From Sulfolobaceae archaeon (lineage in GTDB: Archaea; Thermoproteota; Thermoprotei_A; Sulfolobales; Sulfolobaceae), in NCBI GenBank assembly GCA_026627305.1, contig JAPNVD010000013.1, positions 89,078 to 153,077 of the forward strand: a stretch of DNA of 64,000 bases. Direction: 5' to 3'. This document shows, in pieces, positions 8,112-16,469 of the stretch (position 1 is the first letter of the stretch; every line of letters begins with the position of its first letter). The position numbers were made by a program, and so were the translations under genes. The notes beneath the pieces are model-generated. The model was not told where the DNA came from, did not search any database, and worked only from the letters and a program-made list of their open reading frames with translations.

Positions 8112-8933
8112 ATGCCTGTAAAAAATGTATATCTACTAGATTTGGGTTGGTTGGGAGGAGATATAGGCTGGTTCTTGCCAGGTGCTGCTGGAGGAGCAAT
8201 GACATATAGCAATAAAAATCCTAAGAGAGAGTGGGTCTTGATTCCAGTCTCAGCAGCTGTAATCGAGCATACTGATGGTTATATACTCTTCGATACAGGA
8301 ATAGCTCCTGACGCTATGCAGACCCATGAGAAGGGTTTAATGGAGGCTTTTCCAATAGAGAAGTTTAGTGAAGAGAATAGATTAGAAAAACAGCTAGCCC
8401 TTTTGAACTTAAAGCCAGAAGATATTATGTATGTTGTGATATCCCACCTTCACTTAGACCATATAGGTCAAGCGGTGATTTTCAAGGATTTGAAGACACC
8501 AATTATAGTGCAAAAGAAGGAGTTACAGTACGCATTGTTAATGCTGTGGCAGAATAAGGGAGGCGCTTATGATTTTGCAGATTTAGCGCCTCTAAGGGGA
8601 GCTAATTGGATACCAATAGGTGATGAAAAGTTGGAGCTATTAGATGGTGTTGAGGCAGAGTTTACTGGTGGTCATACACCAGGACACCAGGTACTTAATG
8701 TAGATGTGGGGAATGGGAAGAAGTTCACGCTAACTGGCGATTATTTACATCTGCCAAAGGAGCTAGATCTGCAGGCTAAGGGATGGTTACTAGGAGATGC
8801 TGATGAATGGCATACTTATATAGCGAAGATGAGGATGAGGTTGGCTAGTAAGAAGTATAAACTGATAATTAGCCATGATCCTGACCTATGGAATAAGTAT
8901 CCTAAGGCACCTAAGCCAGTTAAATGGGAGTGA
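8112..8933 (+). CDS. Metallo-beta-lactamase-fold lactonase (AHL/gamma-butyrolactone lactonase-like)
   Basis: This 273-residue protein has the zinc motif H112-x-H114-x-D116-H117 (HLHLDH), a TGGHTPGHQ histidine, a TGDYLH aspartate bridging the metals, and a late SHDPDLW histidine: the full ligand set of the N-acyl-homoserine lactonase branch (AiiA/AttM-like). The family hydrolyses lactones. The next gene, 2 bases downstream, is an iron-dependent dehydrogenase like those oxidising 4-hydroxybutyrate, so gamma-butyrolactone is an attractive substrate (inference). No signal peptide is seen, so it should be cytosolic. Confidence 0.78.
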   Translation: MPVKNVYLLDLGWLGGDIGWFLPGAAGGAMTYSNKNPKREWVLIPVSAAVIEHTDGYILFDTGIAPDAMQTHEKGLMEAFPIEKFSEENRLEKQLALLNLKPEDIMYVVISHLHLDHIGQAVIFKDLKTPIIVQKKELQYALLMLWQNKGGAYDFADLAPLRGANWIPIGDEKLELLDGVEAEFTGGHTPGHQVLNVDVGNGKKFTLTGDYLHLPKELDLQAKGWLLGDADEWHTYIAKMRMRLASKKYKLIISHDPDLWNKYPKAPKPVKWE

Positions 8934-8935
8934 AG

Positions 8936-10246
8936 ATGTCTTTTACACCAGCTTCCTACATAGCATCATCATACCTTAACGATAGCATATTTCAAATAGA
9001 GTTGCCAAGAATAAAGTTCGGTTTGGGTGCAACAGAGGAACTAGGATACGAAATAAAGAGGTTAGGATTAAAGAACGTTTTACTTTTTGTAGGAACTAGG
9101 ATGGTTGAGATAAAGACTTATGAGAAGGTTTATAACATAATTAAAGATAACGTAGAGAAAGTTTATACGACCTCGGATATCCATATAGAACCTGAAGATG
9201 AGGCGATAATTGAAGCGTTCAAAAAGGTAAAAGATCTGAAGGTGGATGGCTTTGTTGCTTTAGGTGGAGGCTCAACTATAGATACTGCGAAGATTATAAA
9301 CATCCTTTACACTTATGGCGGAGATTTAATGGATTACGTTAATAAACCAATAGGTAAGGGTCTATCGCCACCAGGACCATTAAAGCCGTTAATTGCTATA
9401 CCCACAACAGCGGGCACAGGCAGTGAAGCCACTAATGTTGCAATCCTGGACATAAAGAAGTTAAGGTTGAAGACAGGTATAAGTAATCCTTACATAAGGC
9501 CTACAGTTGCCATAGTTGATCCATTGAACTCTGTAACAATGCCTAGGATGGTTACTGCGTCCACTGGACTTGATGTAATAAATCACGCTATAGAATCGTT
9601 TACTGCAAGACCTTATACGGCTAGAGAGAAGATTACTAATCCTGCAGAGAGGCCGATTTATGCTGGTAGTACACCAATAGGAGATATGTTTGCAATTAAG
9701 GCAATAGAATGGGTTCATAACTATCTGAGGAGAGCTGTTGCTACACCTTATGATATAGAAGCTAGGTACTATATGATGTTAGCTGCAAGTATTGCTGGTA
9801 TAGGATTTGGTCATGCAGGAGTTCACGTCCCCCACGCTATGGCTTACCCAATAGCAGGATTGGTAGAGAAATGGTATCCTCCCGATTATGAGTTTGGATA
9901 TGCGATAACACCTCATGGTATCTCCACTGCTATACCAGCTGCATACGCCTTCAAGTACCTCGCTAAGTTCAATCCTCAGAAGTTCCTAGAAGTGGCTAAG
10001 ATATTAGGTTTACAATTGCCTGACACTCAACCTAAAACGATTGGTGAAGAGATAGCGGAGTACTATAAGAACCTCTTAGCAGATCTAGGGATTCCTACAA
10101 CGTTAAGAGAGATAGGTTTTCAACCAAGTCAGCTAGATCAGCTAGTTGATGGAACTTTGGCACAACAAAGACTGTTAGCCCTAGCACCTAAACAGCCAAT
10201 AACAAAGGAGGATTTAAGGATAATATTCAGTGAAGCTCTAGGATAA
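8936..10246 (+). CDS. Iron-containing alcohol dehydrogenase, hydroxyacid-oxoacid transhydrogenase-like
   Basis: This 436-residue group III alcohol dehydrogenase has GGGSTIDTAK for nucleotide binding, PTTAGTGSEAT, and metal-ligand regions DVINHAIESF, HAGVHVPHAMAYP and ITPHGISTA. The insert NPAERPIYAGSTPIGDMFAI is characteristic of the ADHFE1/HOT branch, which oxidises 4-hydroxybutyrate to succinic semialdehyde while reducing 2-oxoglutarate. ATG 8936 is chosen because GGGAG lies 5 bases before it; an in-frame ATG at 8924 overlaps the lactonase. Succinic semialdehyde and 4-hydroxybutyrate are also intermediates of the Sulfolobales carbon-fixation cycle. Confidence 0.78.
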   Translation: MSFTPASYIASSYLNDSIFQIELPRIKFGLGATEELGYEIKRLGLKNVLLFVGTRMVEIKTYEKVYNIIKDNVEKVYTTSDIHIEPEDEAIIEAFKKVKDLKVDGFVALGGGSTIDTAKIINILYTYGGDLMDYVNKPIGKGLSPPGPLKPLIAIPTTAGTGSEATNVAILDIKKLRLKTGISNPYIRPTVAIVDPLNSVTMPRMVTASTGLDVINHAIESFTARPYTAREKITNPAERPIYAGSTPIGDMFAIKAIEWVHNYLRRAVATPYDIEARYYMMLAASIAGIGFGHAGVHVPHAMAYPIAGLVEKWYPPDYEFGYAITPHGISTAIPAAYAFKYLAKFNPQKFLEVAKILGLQLPDTQPKTIGEEIAEYYKNLLADLGIPTTLREIGFQPSQLDQLVDGTLAQQRLLALAPKQPITKEDLRIIFSEALG

Positions 10247-10286
10247 CGAAATAGTTATTTTTTCACTTCTTTATTCTTCTCTTAGT

Positions 10287-11018
10287 ATGAGTTTAAAACC
10301 AGTCCTCCAAAATAGGCCTTATCATATATTAGCTAAACCAGGGGATATAGCTGAAAGGGTTGTAATGGGAGGTGACGCTAAAAGGATAGAGATGACTAAA
10401 TCCTTTCTCGAGAATCCTAGGCTAGTGAACACAAACAGGGGTTATCTTGCATATACTGGCAAATATAAAGGAAAAGATGTTACCCTAATAGCTCATGGTA
10501 TAGGAGGCCCTTCTATTGCAATAGTAATTGAAGAATTATTCATGTTAGGAGCTAAAATAATGATTAGGGCAGGTACATCAGGAGGGTTAAGGAAAGAAGT
10601 TCCAGTAGGCACAGCTTTCATATTTGAGGGAGCTGCATATGAAATGGGTGGAACTCCCTCAGCCTATATCCCTTACCCAACAGTTTATCCAGCAGTTGCA
10701 ACTCCTGAGATCGTAATAGAGCTTGAAAGGGAATGTAAGGAAAACGGTGTGATTTGTGAGAGAGGAATTGGTGCCTCTCATGATGCCTTTCATATGGAGC
10801 ACATCACTAGCCAAAAGTGGTATTACCTAAATATAGGAGCAGTTGAAATGGAATGTGCGACTCTCTTTACCTTAGCTAGGTTAAGGGGTATTAAAGCTGG
10901 TTGCATAACAGCTGTACTTGATAATATGGAAACAGTACAGGAGATTAACGAGAAAGATAGAGAAGAATTGGAGAAGAAAGTAGTTAAGGTGGCTCTGGAT
11001 ACTATCGTTAAGTTTTAA
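10287..11018 (+). CDS. Purine/uridine nucleoside phosphorylase (PNP/UDP family 1)
   Basis: This 243-residue phosphorylase has the family elements HILAKPGDIAERV, GDAKR, THGIGGPS-like AHGIGGPSIAIV (phosphate binding), RAGTSGGL, and VEMECATLF near the C-terminus (ribose binding). It cleaves a nucleoside with phosphate to base and sugar-1-phosphate. It differs from the hexameric MTA phosphorylase known from S. solfataricus, so uridine or a purine nucleoside is likely; the substrate cannot be fixed by eye. Single gene with a T-rich terminator downstream. Confidence 0.85.
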   Translation: MSLKPVLQNRPYHILAKPGDIAERVVMGGDAKRIEMTKSFLENPRLVNTNRGYLAYTGKYKGKDVTLIAHGIGGPSIAIVIEELFMLGAKIMIRAGTSGGLRKEVPVGTAFIFEGAAYEMGGTPSAYIPYPTVYPAVATPEIVIELERECKENGVICERGIGASHDAFHMEHITSQKWYYLNIGAVEMECATLFTLARLRGIKAGCITAVLDNMETVQEINEKDREELEKKVVKVALDTIVKF

Positions 11019-11044
11019 TTAAGCTGATTAACTAAATTCCCTTT

Positions 11045-11092
11045 TTATTAGAAGTGAGGAACTAATTACTCTCTTTCTTTTTTCTTTTTATT
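11045..11092 (+). terminator. T-rich termination tract after the nucleoside phosphorylase
   Basis: CTCTTTCTTTTTTCTTTTTATTT on the plus strand lies in the 74-base gap between convergent genes, the typical Sulfolobales pyrimidine-rich terminator without a hairpin. Confidence 0.45.
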
Positions 11093-12241
11093 TCATAGCT
11101 TCAGTTCCCTAAGCTCTTTATATCTAAAATACATTATAGTTGAAACCGCCATAATCCCTAGACCTAACGTCATTATATCTAGGCTACTGATGGCGTATAG
11201 GAAACCTGCTACGAAACCCGTAGAAGAACGTGAGAGGTTAGCTACAAACTCATCGAAGCCTATTATACTACCAAGGTACTCATCTCCTGATGCACTTCTC
11301 AACGCCACGTAATACAGGTTTGAAATTAAACTATCAGCAAAAGCTATCGCAAATCCTTGGTAGATTATTATAAGTGGGTTATGTAGCAAAAATAGTGGAA
11401 ATATCGAGAACTTCAACACTATATTAGTTACGAGGATTCCTGTGGGGTTATGGAATCTTGTCATTATGTAAGATCCTAAAATTGTCGTGAGCGTATAAGC
11501 CTCGTAACCTAAAGAGTAGTCTAAAGTAGTTCCATGAAATAATGTTACTATTAGGGCCATGAACTGTAAAACCATATTGATGGCTCCCTGATCTATAGAG
11601 AGACCTAATATCATTGCCTTAGCGGCATTATTCTTCTTGAACAGCTTATAGCCAGTTGAAATGCTAACGTTTCTCTTAGCATAAGGTACATTTATACCTA
11701 TTAATAAGATGCTACTCACAGCATAGCCTATAGCTGCTAAGAAAAGGATGTAAACATTGATTAAATTGAACAGGAACGGCCAGATCAATACTGTAGTTGC
11801 GTCAAAGGAACTACTTATGACATAAAGGTAGAACATAGCCTTTTCTCTTGCATCGTTTGGGAGCACTGCGTAGTTTAGGACTACTGAAAGGGAATTGGAT
11901 AGATCTTGAAAGAAGGCTCTAATGAAATAGACTAAGATGATCAATGCGATGTTTCTAGCGATGAAAGCGTACATTAAAGGTATCAACAAAACGCTTGATA
12001 TTAACCTAGAGATAATTGTTGGCTTAACCCTTCCATATTTATCAGAAATGTAACCACCAATTGGTGAAAGCCCTATGAGGATTAGGGGTCTAACCCCTAT
12101 TACAATTCCATAAAGGTAAGCAGGTAATATTGATGCTAAGAGCCAAAAGACTGTCAACTGTAGAATTTGCCTTACGGCCGTAAATGATGCGACGGAATAA
12201 GAAAACCTTCTAAAGGGCTTATATCTAAATGGAGAAGACAT
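11093..12241 (-). CDS. MFS transporter
   Basis: This 382-residue polytopic protein has about 11-12 hydrophobic segments. The loop between segments 2 and 3 holds GGYISDKYGRVKPT, the major-facilitator motif A (G-x3-D-x2-G-R). The N-terminus is basic and aromatic (FRYKPFRRFSYS). The substrate is unknown. It is convergent with the nucleoside phosphorylase and faces away from vapB. Confidence 0.8.
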   Translation of the reverse strand: MSSPFRYKPFRRFSYSVASFTAVRQILQLTVFWLLASILPAYLYGIVIGVRPLILIGLSPIGGYISDKYGRVKPTIISRLISSVLLIPLMYAFIARNIALIILVYFIRAFFQDLSNSLSVVLNYAVLPNDAREKAMFYLYVISSSFDATTVLIWPFLFNLINVYILFLAAIGYAVSSILLIGINVPYAKRNVSISTGYKLFKKNNAAKAMILGLSIDQGAINMVLQFMALIVTLFHGTTLDYSLGYEAYTLTTILGSYIMTRFHNPTGILVTNIVLKFSIFPLFLLHNPLIIIYQGFAIAFADSLISNLYYVALRSASGDEYLGSIIGFDEFVANLSRSSTGFVAGFLYAISSLDIMTLGLGIMAVSTIMYFRYKELRELKL

Positions 12242-12385
12242 GCGGAATTATTATTTTTTAAAGAAATATTAACTTTACTATTCCATATCCTCAAAGAAAT
12301 TATCGAAAGTTTGAGAAAATTTGATAGAGACAACTACTACTCTCACCCTTTAGGACAGTAAGGTTGTAATATTCTAGTACAAAAA

Positions 12386-12394
12386 TTTTTATAT
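12386..12394 (+). promoter_or_regulatory. TATA box of vapB
   Basis: TTTTTATAT is centred about 27 bases before GTG 12417, supporting a leaderless start there instead of the ATG at 12393, which lies only 2-4 bases after the box. Confidence 0.5.
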
Positions 12395-12416
12395 GTGGGA
12401 AATAAATGTAGGAAAC

Positions 12417-12662
12417 GTGAGAGCAAAAGTAGATAATAAGGGTAGGATAACAATACCTGCAGAATTCAGGGAAAAATTAGGAATAAGAGAAGGGATGGAG
12501 ATTGATGTAAGGTTAGAAAACGGTGTAATTATCCTTAGCCCTATTAAAAATGTTGCAGAAAAGTATGCAGGGATATTCAAAGGTCCTAAAATTGAAGAGG
12601 ATGTTGACAAGGTTTTTTATGAGGAAGTGGAGAAGATGGTGAAGAAGCATTATTTACGTTGA
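12417..12662 (+). CDS. vapB: VapB antitoxin, AbrB/SpoVT swapped-hairpin type
   Basis: This 81-residue protein has the AbrB-type DNA-binding half KVDNKGRITIPAEFREKLGIREG...VRLENGVIIL in residues 1-45 and a charged helical C-terminal part that would wrap a PIN toxin. Antitoxins of this kind bind their own promoter and neutralise the partner RNase. GTG 12417 fits the TATA box; in-frame ATG 12393 is the alternative. The last residues overlap the PIN-domain frame that follows, whose start region is defective (see next entry). Confidence 0.8.
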   Translation: MRAKVDNKGRITIPAEFREKLGIREGMEIDVRLENGVIILSPIKNVAEKYAGIFKGPKIEEDVDKVFYEEVEKMVKKHYLR

Positions 12663-13065
12663 TACTAATGTTTTCGTCTATTGGCTTTACGAAAATTCTG
12701 ACTTTCATAATGAGGGAGTAGAATGTGTCAGAAAGATAGAAGAGGATAAGGATAACGAGTATTTCACATCAACCTTTACAGTTTTTCAGGTTTACTTAGT
12801 TATATCCCACTATGTTAGGGACCTTAGTAAGGAAGAGATAGCTAAGAAGGTTAACGAGGCTATCTCTTCCATCTCTAATTTGAGGATAGTTGATTTAAAA
12901 TTTGAGGATTTACTAAGGGTTCCTGAATACTTGAGATTAGGGCTAGACTTCGATGATTCGCTTCATGCATCGATAATGGATAGGTATAACTCTAATACGA
13001 TAATTTCAAACGATAAGGACTTCGACAAGATATTTAACAGAAGATTTCCCTGCAATAGGACCTGA
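12652..13065 (+). pseudogene. vapC: VapC PIN-domain toxin, no normal start codon and one active-site residue replaced
   Basis: The frame reads IYVDTNVFVYWLYENSD, then TSTFTVFQVYLVIS, then LDFDDSLHASIMD and SNDKDFDKIF: a PIN-domain RNase of about 137 residues. Between the in-frame stop at 12640-12642 and the invariant VDTN Asp there is no ATG, GTG or TTG; only ATT codons (12649, 12652) sit where the protein should begin. The usual second acidic residue (Glu in TVFEVY) is Gln. Three of four acidic active-site residues remain. It is either decayed or starts from ATT. Placed right after vapB. Confidence 0.6.
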
Positions 13066-13085
13066 CTCCTAGTTTTTGTATCATT

Positions 13086-13117
13086 TGCGAAGTAAGCATC
13101 GCAGGGCGGGGATGAAG
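13086..13117 (+). other. Short hairpin plus G-rich motif, possible IS200/IS605-type end relict
   Basis: TGCGA (13086-13090) pairs with TCGCA (13099-13103) across 8 bases and is followed at once by GGGCGGGGATGAAG (13104-13117), strikingly G-rich for this genome. A similar hairpin plus GGG-rich tail occurs at right ends of archaeal IS200/IS605 elements, but no transposase remnant is next to it. Treat as tentative. Confidence 0.25.
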
Positions 13118-13130
13118 ACGTTTAATCCTT

Positions 13131-13140
13131 ATTTATATTA
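13131..13140 (+). promoter_or_regulatory. TATA box of the 13161 gene
   Basis: ATTTATATTA is centred 26 bases before ATG 13161, so the second of two in-frame ATGs is favoured. Confidence 0.45.
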
Positions 13141-13160
13141 GTATGGAATATAAATACAAT

Positions 13161-13712
13161 ATGGAACATATTGATAGAGATAAGGTTATTGAGAAGATAA
13201 AGGACTATAAAAGGCTCATGCGGAATTACGAAAGCTTTATGGATAATGTAGCCGTTATAGCCATGAGGAAGAAAGCAATAATAGGGTTCTTAAAGCTAGA
13301 CGGTGTCAGCAACTTTCAGTATTGGGATTACCTCTGGTATGGGATCTGGAGTACCCAGTGGAATAAATTCCTACACCTTATAAGGACTTATAGAAAGGAT
13401 TTTGTAGGAAAGAGACTTCCTCTCAGCAAGAGCAAAGATCCTAGTGCCTATCTATCTTTCCTATCGTTCTTAGATTACCTGAAGAAGAATAACATTAGAG
13501 TGTGTCTGGTCAGAGTTATTATCCAAACTACAGATTTAAACCATTATTTTGCGACCGTTATAGGGGATTGTAAGAAGGATTATGATCCTGAGGAATGGAA
13601 TAAGGGTACTTTTCCAAAGGATCGCATATTCAAGTTTCAGGCTAAGGAAGTAGATCTAGAGGAAATGGTAAGAGAGGTTCCATCAATTTACGGAAATGAA
13701 GGTTATATTTAA
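13161..13712 (+). CDS. Uncharacterised protein, 183 residues
   Basis: I do not recognise this soluble protein. It is rich in aromatic residues (NFQYWDYLWYGIWSTQW near residues 52-68) and Lys, with no clear membrane segment. A possible core is VCLVRVIIQTTDLNHYFATVIGDC. ATG 13161 fits the TATA box at 13131-13140; ATG 13143 is in frame upstream. The 3' end overlaps the convergent membrane-anchored gene by 30 bases. It lies downstream of a toxin-antitoxin pair, in an accessory-looking stretch. Confidence 0.55.
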   Translation: MEHIDRDKVIEKIKDYKRLMRNYESFMDNVAVIAMRKKAIIGFLKLDGVSNFQYWDYLWYGIWSTQWNKFLHLIRTYRKDFVGKRLPLSKSKDPSAYLSFLSFLDYLKKNNIRVCLVRVIIQTTDLNHYFATVIGDCKKDYDPEEWNKGTFPKDRIFKFQAKEVDLEEMVREVPSIYGNEGYI

Positions 13713-14159
13713 GAAGATCAAATAGACTGGAGGAGTGTAATCGTTTATCCATTCTATCTCAACCTTGCTCAACTTTGAGATCGTTGGCGATATAAAGAAG
13801 TTGACGTTTTTGGTAAAGACGAACGAGAACTCTATAGAACCTAGGCTCTTTATGCTCAATTTTACGTTACCAAATTCAGTGTCGCCTATTTCTTCTACGT
13901 TAACTTTTGTTAAATTAAATGTGAATCCTTTCAGTTTAAAAGTATAAATGGTCAAATTGCTTTGGTAGAAGAAGTATGTGAAGTTAAGGATATAGGTGTT
14001 TGAGGTATTGTAAAGTATTTGGTTATAAACTGGTATAGTTATCTTCCTTGTTGTTACAAGGGGATGATTGTAAGATAAACTGATATAACTACTGAAGATC
14101 AACGCTATTATAATTATCAAGATCAGAAATGTTGACTGTATTAAATATTTTAGTTGCAC
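13683..14159 (-). CDS. Uncharacterised membrane-anchored extracytoplasmic protein
   Basis: The 158-residue product begins with one long hydrophobic helix (residues 8-30, rich in Ile and Leu), then a Thr/Asn/Tyr-rich region with several N-glycosylation sequons (NTS, NFT, NLT), as expected for a protein exposed on the Sulfolobus surface. No family recognised. It overlaps its convergent neighbour by 30 bases. Confidence 0.5.
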   Translation of the reverse strand: MQLKYLIQSTFLILIIIIALIFSSYISLSYNHPLVTTRKITIPVYNQILYNTSNTYILNFTYFFYQSNLTIYTFKLKGFTFNLTKVNVEEIGDTEFGNVKLSIKSLGSIEFSFVFTKNVNFFISPTISKLSKVEIEWINDYTPPVYLIFLNITFISVN

Positions 14160-14212
14160 ATGTTATACGTTCATATCCCTTTTTAATAAAGAATTTCGTA
14201 TTCTTGTGAATG

Positions 14213-14220
14213 TTTATAAG
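14213..14220 (+). promoter_or_regulatory. TATA box of the esterase gene
   Basis: TTTATAAG lies 24-31 bases before ATG 14244 but only about 10-16 before ATG 14229, so the downstream ATG is preferred as a leaderless start. Confidence 0.5.
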
Positions 14221-14243
14221 GATATTGAATGAAAGTATTCTAT

Positions 14244-15221
14244 ATGTATTTGAAGTATAGCATAGATGAGGAAATATCGGATCTAGCTTATCAGCTGACT
14301 TTACCGCCTGCAGCATTTTTGGACGTTCAGACCGCAAGGAAGATAATGTCAGACTTCTCCAAGAAAACGTTAGAGTATCTGAAAGATAAGGGATTATTAG
14401 ATACTACAGGATTAACCATAAGAGAGGTTGCAGTTACAGGCTATGACGGTTATCTAATAAAGGCTAGAATATATACTCCTTCAGAGTGTGCAGGATCGAA
14501 GTGTAGTGGTATAGTATACTTTCATGGTGGAGGGTGGATAAGTGGAGATCTCGATATGGATCATTATAGGCTAATTAGATACTCTAGAGAAGCAAAAGTG
14601 ATAGTAATTAGCGTTGATTATAGACTCGCACCTGAAAATCCGTTTCCCATACCAGTAGAGGATTGTTATAATGCAGTGAAGTGGGCTTATCAGAACGCAG
14701 ATCTGTTGAACATCGATCCAAATAGGCTAGGTGTTGGAGGAGAGAATTCAGGAGCTAACTTAGCAGCTGCTGTATCGCTAATGGCTAGGGATAGGAGAGA
14801 GGTAAAGATAACATACCAACTGTTACTCTACCCTGTTCTCAACTTAATATCTTCTTCGGACTCCGCAGTTAAGTACTCAGATACCCCAGTGTTAAATAGA
14901 GCTCTACTTCAAATACTGGTAAAGCTCTACTTGGCTGATAACATATCCAATGCCTACCATCCATATGCGTCACCTCTTTTAGCTCAGGATTTCAAGAATT
15001 TGCCCATAACGTACTTAGCGATAGGGCAGTATGACCCGGGCAGGGATGATTCGTTCGAGTACGTTAGGAAACTCCTCGAAAACGATATTTCAGTGGAGTT
15101 CCATATTTACGCTAATGAACCTCACGGTTTCGATTTAATATATCCCTTGTCAACAATATCTAAGAGGGCTTTAGAAGAGCAGATAAATGTGCTTAAGAAG
15201 TTTTCTAGAACTTACAGGTAA
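14244..15221 (+). CDS. Hormone-sensitive-lipase-family esterase (alpha/beta hydrolase)
   Basis: This 325-residue hydrolase has the HSL oxyanion motif HGGGW near residue 94, the nucleophile elbow GGENSGANLAAA (the usual GDSAG reads GENSG, with Ser kept), the acid in YDPGRDDSFEY and the base in EPHGFD. The family cleaves short acyl esters, and several Sulfolobus members are thermostable carboxylesterases. No signal peptide. ATG 14244 is chosen over 14229 from the TATA spacing. The 3' end overlaps the convergent gene by 10 bases. Confidence 0.85.
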   Translation: MYLKYSIDEEISDLAYQLTLPPAAFLDVQTARKIMSDFSKKTLEYLKDKGLLDTTGLTIREVAVTGYDGYLIKARIYTPSECAGSKCSGIVYFHGGGWISGDLDMDHYRLIRYSREAKVIVISVDYRLAPENPFPIPVEDCYNAVKWAYQNADLLNIDPNRLGVGGENSGANLAAAVSLMARDRREVKITYQLLLYPVLNLISSSDSAVKYSDTPVLNRALLQILVKLYLADNISNAYHPYASPLLAQDFKNLPITYLAIGQYDPGRDDSFEYVRKLLENDISVEFHIYANEPHGFDLIYPLSTISKRALEEQINVLKKFSRTYR

Positions 15222-15613
15222 AAAGCCTTAATCCAGGACTCGTCTTGCAGGAATTCCTTACTTATAATCCCCTCTTCCTTTAGCTTAATGATACAAGTCC
15301 CCTCTTCAGATGTCGCATATCCTTCCCTAAAGGTCACTAAATAAACGCCAACACCTTCAGCAAGGATTTCCTCTTCCTTAAATTTTATGCTCACTGTTAT
15401 GTTTATACCAGCTTTAGCTTTAACAGTTTTGTCTTTCCTCTCTATTACATCAATTATCCACATATAATCCTCTTGTGGATTTATATTCTCTATTTCAAAA
15501 CCAAACCTCTTCAATTCGTTTAGAAGTAGTGGTACTGATAGGTAACATATATTTTTACCTTGGATGTAGTATTGATTTCCGTTAAATAAGTTGCAGAGGT
15601 CAATTTTCTTCAT
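15212..15613 (-). CDS. Uncharacterised protein, 133 residues
   Basis: No family recognised. The protein is soluble and looks alternating beta/alpha (IDVIERKDKTVKAKAGINITVSIKFKEEEILAEGVGVYLVTFREG), recalling a small hot-dog or SRPBCC-like fold without a convincing match. It is divergent from the BtuF-like gene, 43 bases between starts; an ATATACT-type box at about 15641-15648 could serve this strand. Confidence 0.5.
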   Translation of the reverse strand: MKKIDLCNLFNGNQYYIQGKNICYLSVPLLLNELKRFGFEIENINPQEDYMWIIDVIERKDKTVKAKAGINITVSIKFKEEEILAEGVGVYLVTFREGYATSEEGTCIIKLKEEGIISKEFLQDESWIKAFYL

Positions 15614-15656
15614 TAGTCTCTTTTATTAGTTTGGTGAAAAATATACTTATTTCAAT

Positions 15657-16469
15657 ATGAGGAACATCTATAACCCCATCCTTGATGATTTTGTAAAGTT
15701 GCCTGATAAAATAGAATCAATAGTATCTCTAGACCCCGCTACCACGGAAACACTATTCATGATAGGGGCTGGAGAACTAGTGAAGGCTACAGATGCCTTC
15801 AGTTACAGACCTAAAGAGGCTAAAGCATTGCCAAAGATTGGAAGTTACACTCATGTAGACTATAAAAAGCTAGAAGAGGTTAAGCCAGACATAATTTTTA
15901 CTACCACAGGTGCTCAGAAGGAGCTTACAAGGGAGTTAATAAGGAGAGGGTATAACGTTTACCCTGTTGGAGTTGTAAATAGCGTTTCGGCAATACTCAA
16001 CAACGTAATTATTGTGGGAGAGGTTGTAAATAAAAAGGAGGAATCTAGAAGGCTGTATCAGAACTTGCTAGACGTAATAGAGAAGCTGAGATGCAAAAGT
16101 TGTGAGAAAGTAAGCGTATATGTGGAATTCGATCTAGGAGGTAACATAACACCAGGATATCCGACTCACGTTAGTGACGCATTAGACCTCTTAGGATTTA
16201 AGAACATATTCGATGATAGGGATGAGGCTTACTTCATAGCTGAAGCAGAGGAGATCCTAAAGAGAGACCCTAAGGTAATAATCTTTGAACCCAAGAGGTA
16301 TAGAGAAGGTGAGGAGGAGAGGTTTAAGGATAGTTTGAGGAGTAGAGGACTTGGCTCTCTGGCTAATAGAAATATATTTTTAACTAGAGGTGACTTTTTA
16401 GCCCACATGGGTCCATCATTTATAACAGAGTCAATGAAGTGGATCAAAGAAGTAAGGGATAAACTATGA
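15657..16469 (+). CDS. BtuF/FepB-like periplasmic-binding-protein fold without signal peptide
   Basis: This 270-residue protein has the class III binding-protein pattern: RIVSL-like SIVSLDPATTETLFMIGAGELVKATD, the PKIGSYTHVDYKKLEEVKPDII block, the long linking helix, and LDLLGFKNIFDD. Exported relatives bind cobalamin, haem or siderophores for ABC importers. Here there is no signal peptide, no lipobox and no ABC permease or ATPase adjacent, suggesting a cytoplasmic role. A cluster CKSC lies near residues 141-144. It overlaps a small ribbon-helix-helix-like gene by 4 bases, so the two are coupled. Confidence 0.72.
   Translation: MRNIYNPILDDFVKLPDKIESIVSLDPATTETLFMIGAGELVKATDAFSYRPKEAKALPKIGSYTHVDYKKLEEVKPDIIFTTTGAQKELTRELIRRGYNVYPVGVVNSVSAILNNVIIVGEVVNKKEESRRLYQNLLDVIEKLRCKSCEKVSVYVEFDLGGNITPGYPTHVSDALDLLGFKNIFDDRDEAYFIAEAEEILKRDPKVIIFEPKRYREGEEERFKDSLRSRGLGSLANRNIFLTRGDFLAHMGPSFITESMKWIKEVRDKL

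Noticed and set aside
9461..9718. Cys-rich 85-codon minus-strand frame inside the iron-dependent dehydrogenase gene
   Set aside because: The Cys residues show no CxxC spacing and the frame is antisense to well-conserved dehydrogenase motifs.
8936..10246. Assignment as an ordinary 1,3-propanediol or butanol dehydrogenase
   Set aside because: The NPAERPIYAGSTPIGDMFAI-type insert and PTTAGTGSEAT context fit the HOT/ADHFE1 branch better, though substrate remains untested.
14089..14337. 82-codon minus-strand frame spanning the promoter of the esterase gene
   Set aside because: It covers the esterase TATA box and start region, overlaps another gene on the same strand in a different frame, and has no family features.
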